Source of the DNA: Bacilli bacterium
Lineage (GTDB): Bacteria; Bacillota_I; Bacilli_A; RF39; UBA660
Direction: 5' to 3'
Length of the DNA stretch: 13,811 nucleotides
NCBI GenBank assembly: GCA_900757295.1
Contig: CAAENH010000055.1
Coordinates: 1-13,811, forward strand
Below the pieces are notes generated by a model. It was given only the letters and a program-made list of their open reading frames with translations, ran no database searches and was not told where the DNA came from. Every line of letters starts with the position of its first letter. The stretch's first letter is position 1. Position numbers and translations under genes: made by a program. Of this stretch, positions 9,582 through 13,811 are shown in pieces.

Positions 9582-10335
9582 AACAAAAAAATATGATTTA
9601 TTAGTTTTAATAACTCAAATATCAATCATAATTATCTTTTTATTAGCATGGGAGCTACTTACAAAATTTAACATTATTAATGGTTTCATATTTTCTTCTC
9701 CATCTCTAATAATTAAAACTTTAAAAAATCTTTTTATTCAAGGAAATTTATTTTCACATATATTTACTACTTTTATTGAAACTATTATTTCTTTTAGTCT
9801 GGGAATTTTTCTAGGATTGTTTATTGCGATAATTCTTTATTCTTTTAAGTTTATTGCTAAAGTGGTAGATCCATTTTTAACATTAATAAATTCATTACCT
9901 AAAGTTGCTTTAGGGCCAATTTTAATAATTTGGATTGGTGCTAATACTAATTCTATAATTGTAATGGCTTTATTAATAAATTTAATTGTTAGTATTATAA
10001 CGATTTATAATGGTTTTATGAATATTGATAATAACAAAATAAAATTACTAAAATCATTTGGTGCAACTAAATGGCAAATATTAAAAAAATTAGTCATTCC
10101 AAGTAGTTATAAAACAATAATATCTTCATTAAAGCTAAATATTTCAATGTCTTTAATTGGTGTAATTATGGGAGAATTTTTAGTTTCAAAAGCTGGCTTA
10201 GGCTATCTTATAATGTATGGAACTCAAATATTTAATTTAAATTTAGTAATGACTGGAATTTTCTTATTATTAATTTTCTCTTATATCTTATATAAAATAA
10301 TTTCATATATAGAAAAAAAGGTGTTAAAGAATTAA
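9568..10335 (+). CDS. ABC transporter permease, NitT/TauT/ThiX-type
   Basis: This is the membrane channel subunit (255 residues, typical of SsuC/TauC/ThiX relatives). It has about six transmembrane helices; the first covers roughly 12-32. Family hallmarks are a LPKVALGPILIIWIG stretch (110-124), the cytoplasmic coupling helix FGATKWQILKKLVIP (164-178), equivalent to the EAA loop, and GEFLVSKAGLGYLI (202-215). The gene overlaps the ATPase by 14 bases and closes the operon. Two copies probably pair with two ATPases and one binding protein. The stop codon lies inside the bidirectional terminator hairpin. Inner residues that might hint at substrate cannot be read by eye. Confidence 0.95.
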   Translation: MSSFKTKKYDLLVLITQISIIIIFLLAWELLTKFNIINGFIFSSPSLIIKTLKNLFIQGNLFSHIFTTFIETIISFSLGIFLGLFIAIILYSFKFIAKVVDPFLTLINSLPKVALGPILIIWIGANTNSIIVMALLINLIVSIITIYNGFMNIDNNKIKLLKSFGATKWQILKKLVIPSSYKTIISSLKLNISMSLIGVIMGEFLVSKAGLGYLIMYGTQIFNLNLVMTGIFLLLIFSYILYKIISYIEKKVLKN

Positions 10336-10352
10336 CGCCTTTTATTTTTTTA
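10317..10352. terminator. Bidirectional terminator shared by the ABC operon and the glycine-rich surface protein gene
   Basis: AAAGGTGTTAA-AGAA-TTAACGCCTTT pairs over 11 bp (one T-G wobble) with a 4-base loop (10317-10342). A T-rich run follows on the plus strand (TTTTATTTTTTT), and the complementary run reads TTTTTTTC on the minus strand. The TAA stops of both convergent genes lie in or on the edge of the stem, which separates the two operons with almost no intergenic DNA. Confidence 0.9.
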
Positions 10353-11682
10353 ATTTTAGAGTTACATATCCATTTCCAGAGTTGAAATTAGTTGAGCTTC
10401 CAACAGTATTGCTTCCTAATGACCAAGAATAAGTGGTATAACTTGCTCCACTCCAACCTCCACCATAACTTCTTTGATCATCGGCACAGCCGCCTCCACC
10501 AAAGCCACCTTTACAGACACTAGAACTTCTAGTATATGATAGTCCATTTAGATTATAAGAAATATATTGAGAAATACCTAAGACAGAAGAATATTTATTA
10601 TCAGAATTTTCTGTCGTTGTACTATATGCTGTAAAATTAGTTGGACTTTTATATGAAATCGAATTACCGTTATAGCCAGCATAATTTTTACTAGTTGAAT
10701 ATCCTAAATCTCCAGTTCCACTACCACCTGCAGCAACTAACAATGGTTCATAGTTCACTGAAGATTTCGTAAATTGATAAGTTGACTGAGTAATCGTTGA
10801 AATTTCTTTAAATATAAAACTTCCTCCACCTCCGGCACCTGCAGCACCATCAGTACTTGTTCCAGTTGTTGTACTACCCTGACCACCAACTACTACATGT
10901 AATTTATCTCCAGCAGTTAAGTCAAAATCAGCTGAAATAATTGCCCCCTTACCTGGTGCTAATGTTGAAGAAAGATTATTATATTTATTTCCTTGACTTC
11001 CTTCAGCTCCAGCAGCTTCTATTGTATATGTACCATCATAAGGGACAGTATAAACTTCTTCAGAACCTGTGTATGCAAATTGGTAGCCTTGTTCATTTGA
11101 AGGATCAGCAGCTACTGCTGTAACCATTATAGATAAATCTAAATTTTTACTAATAACACTATCTGGTGCACTTGAAGATATCCATACTTTAACATTATGA
11201 GTATTTGTTATTCCTGATTTTTCATTTACAGATTTTAATAAATACATACAATTAGTAGTATTATCTTCATCTGTGGCAAAAGTTATCCTTTGAGAATCAG
11301 TTAAAGTTTTAGGCGTATCTCCATCAATTGAATATCTAATATATTGTAAATCTATTAAATTAGTAGTTTGTGATCTATTTCTGCCAAGCATAATATTATA
11401 AGTAGATTCTATGCTACCTGTATTTTTAACAGTAAACTGATATCCATCAGTATTTAATCCATCACTATCATTTAAAATATAGGTATCACCAACAACAGCA
11501 CTATTACCCTGGAAAGTTATTGAAAAAGTACCACTTTTTACTACTTGATTTTTATCATCTGCCTTATTAAAAGTAAATAAAGCCGAAGATATTAAAGCTG
11601 AGGAAGCAATTATGATTATTAAACATGAACAAATTGTAAATGTTTCACGTCTTAAAAAGTTTTTTAAAGTTTTTTTATTCAT
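10342..11682 (-). CDS. Secreted surface protein: TasA-like N-terminal region plus ALK-like glycine-rich domain
   Basis: This exported protein (446 residues) has two parts. After a basic N-terminus and hydrophobic segment (about 16-37) comes a beta-rich region (about 45-192) in the style of TasA/camelysin proteins: VVKSGTFSITF (47-57), then YQFTVKNTGSIESTYNI (81-97), a typical 'continuing segment then NTG' pattern. From about 200, YQFAYTGSEEVYTVPYDGTY begins a glycine-rich domain. It continues with VVVGGQGS (263-270), GAAGAGGGGSF (279-289), LLVAAGGSG (314-322), CKGGFGGGGCA (390-400) and YGGGWSGA (406-413). That order matches the glycine-rich domain known from bacterial surface proteins and animal ALK-family receptors. 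C390 and C399 may form a disulfide. There is no LPXTG or other sorting signal. AAGGAGG supports the ATG. It is encoded after sipW and is probably processed by it. It may be a matrix fibre or adhesin component; that role is inferred. Confidence 0.85.
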   Translation of the reverse strand: MNKKTLKNFLRRETFTICSCLIIIIASSALISSALFTFNKADDKNQVVKSGTFSITFQGNSAVVGDTYILNDSDGLNTDGYQFTVKNTGSIESTYNIMLGRNRSQTTNLIDLQYIRYSIDGDTPKTLTDSQRITFATDEDNTTNCMYLLKSVNEKSGITNTHNVKVWISSSAPDSVISKNLDLSIMVTAVAADPSNEQGYQFAYTGSEEVYTVPYDGTYTIEAAGAEGSQGNKYNNLSSTLAPGKGAIISADFDLTAGDKLHVVVGGQGSTTTGTSTDGAAGAGGGGSFIFKEISTITQSTYQFTKSSVNYEPLLVAAGGSGTGDLGYSTSKNYAGYNGNSISYKSPTNFTAYSTTTENSDNKYSSVLGISQYISYNLNGLSYTRSSSVCKGGFGGGGCADDQRSYGGGWSGASYTTYSWSLGSNTVGSSTNFNSGNGYVTLKLKK

Positions 11683-11703
11683 AATCCTATCCTCCTTACA
11701 TTT

Positions 11704-11732
11704 ATATTAACATTTAAATATATTATTTTCAA
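11704..11732 (-). promoter_or_regulatory. Possible promoter for the glycine-rich surface protein gene
   Basis: On the minus strand, TTGAAA (11727-11732), 17 bases, then TGT-TAATAT (-10 at 11704-11709 with a TGn extension). The -10 is imperfect. No terminator separates this gene from sipW, so readthrough from sipW is also likely. Confidence 0.4.
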
Positions 11733-11738
11733 ACTATA

Positions 11739-12584
11739 TTAAAAGTCATCTTCATCGTCTTCAAAATCAATGTCAGTTATTTCCTGTTCTATTTCATCAT
11801 CATCAAAAACGATATTATTATTTTCTTCTTGATGCTTATTTGTTTCAATATTCTTTTCTTCTATAGGAACAAATTCAAATTCAATTTTTTTCTTATTTTT
11901 TTCTTTATTTAATTTTTCAATCAATTCTTGTTTTCTGTTCTCTTCTATCATTTTTTGTTCTTCAAGTACTTTATCTTCAGGTTTATCTTGAATTACTTCT
12001 TCGACTTTATCACTAACATCTTTTACTCTAAACAATTTAATAATATCATACACTATGATTCCTACAGCAGGAATCAATATAAATATTAATAAACCACCTT
12101 TACTTGCTAGTAAAAATTGAACTCTTCCAAGCATGGGAATTCGTAGCAAAGTTTTTCCAAGTACATTTTCCGGAATTACTAAAGCACCATCAGCAGTCTG
12201 ATTGTTATCACCTTTTGTTCTAAATCTTAAACCTTCATCAGTATGTAACACTTCCACAACTCTATGAGTTATTGTCATTCCAGAACTTAAATTTCCTGAA
12301 GAGATAAATGTTATTATATCTCCTTCTTTTATAGTATTAACATCATCTACTCTAGTATCCAAAATAACATCATATACTTTAATATTAGGTTCCATACTAG
12401 GACTAATGATTGTGTATAATGAAAAATAAGGAGTATATTTCTCACCTTTAGAAGCATAAATTTTAGCACTAATAAAATACCAAACTAACAATGCCCCTAT
12501 TAAAATAAGTATGCACAAGCATGTCCAAGAGATAACATCAGTAATATATTTAAAAACACGTTTAGCTTTACCCTTTTTACTCAT
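11739..12584 (-). CDS. sipW: SipW-type (ER-type, S26B) signal peptidase I with acidic C-terminal tail
   Basis: This membrane peptidase removes signal peptides from TasA/camelysin-type exported proteins. It has an N-terminal transmembrane helix (about 17-39), an outside catalytic domain and a second helix (about 164-184). The catalytic serine is S63 in SPSMEP (61-66). The general base position carries histidine, H107 in THRVVEV, where ordinary bacterial SPase I has lysine; this is the ER/SipW type. KGDNN (124-128) supplies the conserved aspartate. Residues from about 187 to 281 form a charged cytoplasmic tail (KEKNKKK, then a run rich in Asp and Glu ending EDDEDDF), longer than the roughly 190-residue B. 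subtilis SipW needs. AGGAG supports the ATG. It sits between a TasA-like gene and the glycine-rich surface protein gene, its likely substrates, and has its own promoter. Confidence 0.93.
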   Translation of the reverse strand: MSKKGKAKRVFKYITDVISWTCLCILILIGALLVWYFISAKIYASKGEKYTPYFSLYTIISPSMEPNIKVYDVILDTRVDDVNTIKEGDIITFISSGNLSSGMTITHRVVEVLHTDEGLRFRTKGDNNQTADGALVIPENVLGKTLLRIPMLGRVQFLLASKGGLLIFILIPAVGIIVYDIIKLFRVKDVSDKVEEVIQDKPEDKVLEEQKMIEENRKQELIEKLNKEKNKKKIEFEFVPIEEKNIETNKHQEENNNIVFDDDEIEQEITDIDFEDDEDDF

Positions 12585-12607
12585 TTTGATAATCTCCTAT
12601 CATATTG

Positions 12608-12636
12608 ATTATATATAAAACTTCATAAAAAAACAA
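12608..12636 (-). promoter_or_regulatory. Promoter for sipW
   Basis: On the minus strand, TTGTTT (12631-12636), exactly 17 bases, then a perfect TATAAT (12608-12613), followed by AGGAG and the sipW ATG. It lies directly after the terminator of the TasA-like gene; the terminator's T-run overlaps the -35. Confidence 0.65.
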
Positions 12637-12663
12637 GTAAAATAAAAACTGCTAAAGCAGTTT
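12636..12663 (-). terminator. Intrinsic terminator of the TasA-like gene, overlapping its stop codon
   Basis: On the minus strand, AAACTGC-TTTA-GCAGTTT is a perfect 7-bp stem with a 4-base loop (12646-12663), followed by TTATTTT. The TAA stop of the TasA-like gene overlaps the first bases of the stem. Partial readthrough into sipW could tune the ratio of fibre protein to peptidase. Confidence 0.7.
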
Positions 12664-13264
12664 AATTATCACTTTTAGAATTATTTTTACTATCATCTGA
12701 AGAATCAACTAAAGATGCTTGAATTTTGCCAATAAAAGTTTTTCCTTGATCAACATTTTGATCTCCACCAGTTTCTTTAAAAGTAACAATTAAAGAATAA
12801 CTATGTGTTTCACCAGGTTTCAAAGTCCCATTTCCAATTAAAGTATCAGATTCTGGTGCTGTAAAATCACTTTTATCACTAATCATAATTCCAGGATTTT
12901 CTGATTTATCAGAAACTGCAGTTAAAGTATAAACCAAATCATTTTTATTAACAAAGTCATTTAAAATATCAGACCAATTCAAATTATACTTAACATCTGA
13001 ACTTGCATCATCATCAGAAGAAATACTAAATTCCAACTTATTACTAGTTGCTCCAGGATAGGCATTTTCTAATCTAATTTCATTGGTTGTTATAAAATTA
13101 ACAGTTCCAATTTGAGCAGATTTTATAACTATTTCTTTATTAGTAGTATCATTTCTAACTTTTGCTGTAAAATAAGCAAAAGTTGCTCCACATATAGCAA
13201 TTATTAATGTAGCAAAGCTAATTATCGTTAATAAAATAGTATTTTTCTTTGTTAAATTAGTCAT
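12662..13264 (-). CDS. TasA/camelysin-like secreted protein
   Basis: This is a small exported protein (200 residues) of the type processed by SipW; relatives form extracellular fibres in biofilm matrix (TasA) or surface metalloprotease-like proteins (camelysin/CalY). It has a basic start, a long hydrophobic segment (about 10-30) and the signature GATFAYFTAK (26-35). By analogy with TasA, cleavage is expected near FA-YF. The mature part is beta-rich and starts with KSAQIGTVNF (48-57), followed by ENAYPGAT (66-73) and SFxIS-like strands, as in this family. 'LKPGETHSYSLIVTF' at about 147-161 is the usual late strand. The C-terminus (DSSDDSKNNSKSDN) is polar, with no sorting motif. No HExxH-type zinc motif is visible, so a structural role is more likely than protease activity. 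AAGGTGAT 7 bases upstream supports the ATG. It is the first gene of the cluster, with its own promoter and terminator. Confidence 0.87.
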   Translation of the reverse strand: MTNLTKKNTILLTIISFATLIIAICGATFAYFTAKVRNDTTNKEIVIKSAQIGTVNFITTNEIRLENAYPGATSNKLEFSISSDDDASSDVKYNLNWSDILNDFVNKNDLVYTLTAVSDKSENPGIMISDKSDFTAPESDTLIGNGTLKPGETHSYSLIVTFKETGGDQNVDQGKTFIGKIQASLVDSSDDSKNNSKSDN

Positions 13265-13283
13265 TGTCTATCACCTTAAAAAA

Positions 13284-13312
13284 AGAATAGCAAAAAAACA
13301 AGTATTTTTCAA
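13284..13312 (-). promoter_or_regulatory. Promoter for the TasA-like gene
   Basis: On the minus strand, TTGAAA (13307-13312), exactly 17 bases ending TGC, then TATTCT (13284-13289). The TGn makes it an extended -10. The start codon at 13264 follows after AAGGTGAT. Confidence 0.65.
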
Positions 13313-13380
13313 TATTTTATAAAATAAAATTGATATTTGTAATTTAATATTAGCTATGTTAAACTTTTATCGTGATTAAT

Positions 13381-13811
13381 ATGAAAAAATTAGTAAAATA
13401 TTTAATATGTTTTTTTATCCCTATAATTATTTTTAATTTAGGATTAATAATTAATAAAATTGCACCATTTGGTGATTATTTAATTACTATTTATGATTCT
13501 AAAGTTCAATATCCAGGATTTTTTATGGGACTTAACAATTTTAGCTTTTATTCTTTTAATGTAGGATTAGGATTTAACTTCTATTCTACAGCTGCTTATT
13601 ATTTATTGAGTCCTTTAAATATAATAATGAAATTTGCCAATATTTTTAACTACAATACTTTTTATTATATTTTAATAATTTTAAAAATTGGACTTTGCAG
13701 TACATCAATGTTTTTCTTTTTAGATAAAGAAATCAAAGAAAAAACTAGTTTAAAAATAATTTGCAGTATTATTTATTCATTAATAGGATATATATCTTCA
13801 TATTATTACAA
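13381..13811 (+). CDS. YfhO-family polytopic membrane protein, partial (C-terminus beyond right edge)
   Basis: The frame is open from the ATG at 13381 to the edge (143 residues). The pattern matches the N-terminus of YfhO-like membrane proteins: a first transmembrane helix (about 5-25), PFGDY (29-33), then YDSKVQYPGFF (38-48), FYSFNVGLGFNFYS (56-69) and AYYLLSPLN (72-80), followed by helices at about 93-113 and 124-141. YfhO proteins are large GT-C-like transferases; B. subtilis YfhO helps glycosylate lipoteichoic acid. The Shine-Dalgarno is weak. An in-frame GTG at 13372 is possible, but it has no better RBS. A poor promoter candidate (TTGATA 13330-13335, 19 bases, TATGTT 13355-13360) lies in the shared divergent region. 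It points away from the sipW cluster and may contribute to the same envelope surface; that link is inference. Confidence 0.85.
   Translation, partial: MKKLVKYLICFFIPIIIFNLGLIINKIAPFGDYLITIYDSKVQYPGFFMGLNNFSFYSFNVGLGFNFYSTAAYYLLSPLNIIMKFANIFNYNTFYYILIILKIGLCSTSMFFFLDKEIKEKTSLKIICSIIYSLIGYISSYYY

Noticed and set aside
10740..10870. Glycine codon-rich region read as a collagen-like repeat
   Set aside because: There is no Gly-X-Y periodicity; the glycines are clustered as in ALK-type glycine-rich domains.
10941..11123. Plus-strand open frame of 60 codons
   Set aside because: It is antisense to the glycine-rich surface protein gene, with no RBS and Leu/Gln-biased composition typical of a shadow frame.
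13320..13380. Promoter for the YfhO-like gene (TTGATA, 19 bases, TATGTT)
   Set aside because: The spacing is too long and the -10 is weak, so I did not list it as a separate feature.

Overview
The window is AT-rich, tightly packed bacterial DNA with strong Shine-Dalgarno sites, AT-rich sigma-A-type promoters and short intrinsic terminators. LigA, a PcrA with the Firmicutes-type C-terminal tail, SipW/TasA-type secretion and a YfhO-like protein point to a low-GC Bacillota or Mollicutes-like lineage. Gut-associated RF39 or Erysipelotrichia-type relatives would fit, but I cannot name the organism. Trp is read from TGG in full-length conserved proteins and no in-frame TGA interrupts a gene, so the standard bacterial code applies. 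The 11 complete genes stop with TAA (8) or TAG (3), never TGA.

Region 1 (1-5546, minus strand): pcrA helicase, then ligA. These are DNA-repair partners that are also neighbours in Bacillus subtilis (pcrB-pcrA-ligA-yerH). An AT-rich terminator lies between them. After ligA's terminator, a separate promoter drives a two-gene unit: a 159-residue membrane-anchored protein of unknown function, and a membrane-anchored protein with a periplasmic-binding-like domain that is cut by the left edge.

Region 2 (5594-7773, minus strand): a promoter, a 600-residue coiled-coil/helical protein, a translationally coupled 95-residue helical protein and a strong terminator. I recognise no function for either protein.

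Region 3 (7792-10352, plus strand): a three-gene ABC importer of the NitT/TauT/ThiY class (binding protein, ATPase, permease) with overlapping reading frames. Its substrate is unknown. It is divergent from region 2 and ends at a bidirectional hairpin shared with region 4.

Region 4 (10317-13312, minus strand): a surface or matrix cluster made of a small TasA/camelysin-like secreted protein, a SipW-type signal peptidase with Ser/His chemistry and a long acidic tail, and a larger secreted protein that joins a TasA-like N-terminal half to an ALK-like glycine-rich C-terminal domain. The peptidase probably processes one or both secreted proteins.

Region 5 (13381-end, plus strand): the start of a YfhO-family membrane protein, divergent from region 4.

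No gene-free stretch exceeds about 135 bases. I see no tRNA, rRNA, CRISPR array, insertion sequence or riboswitch.
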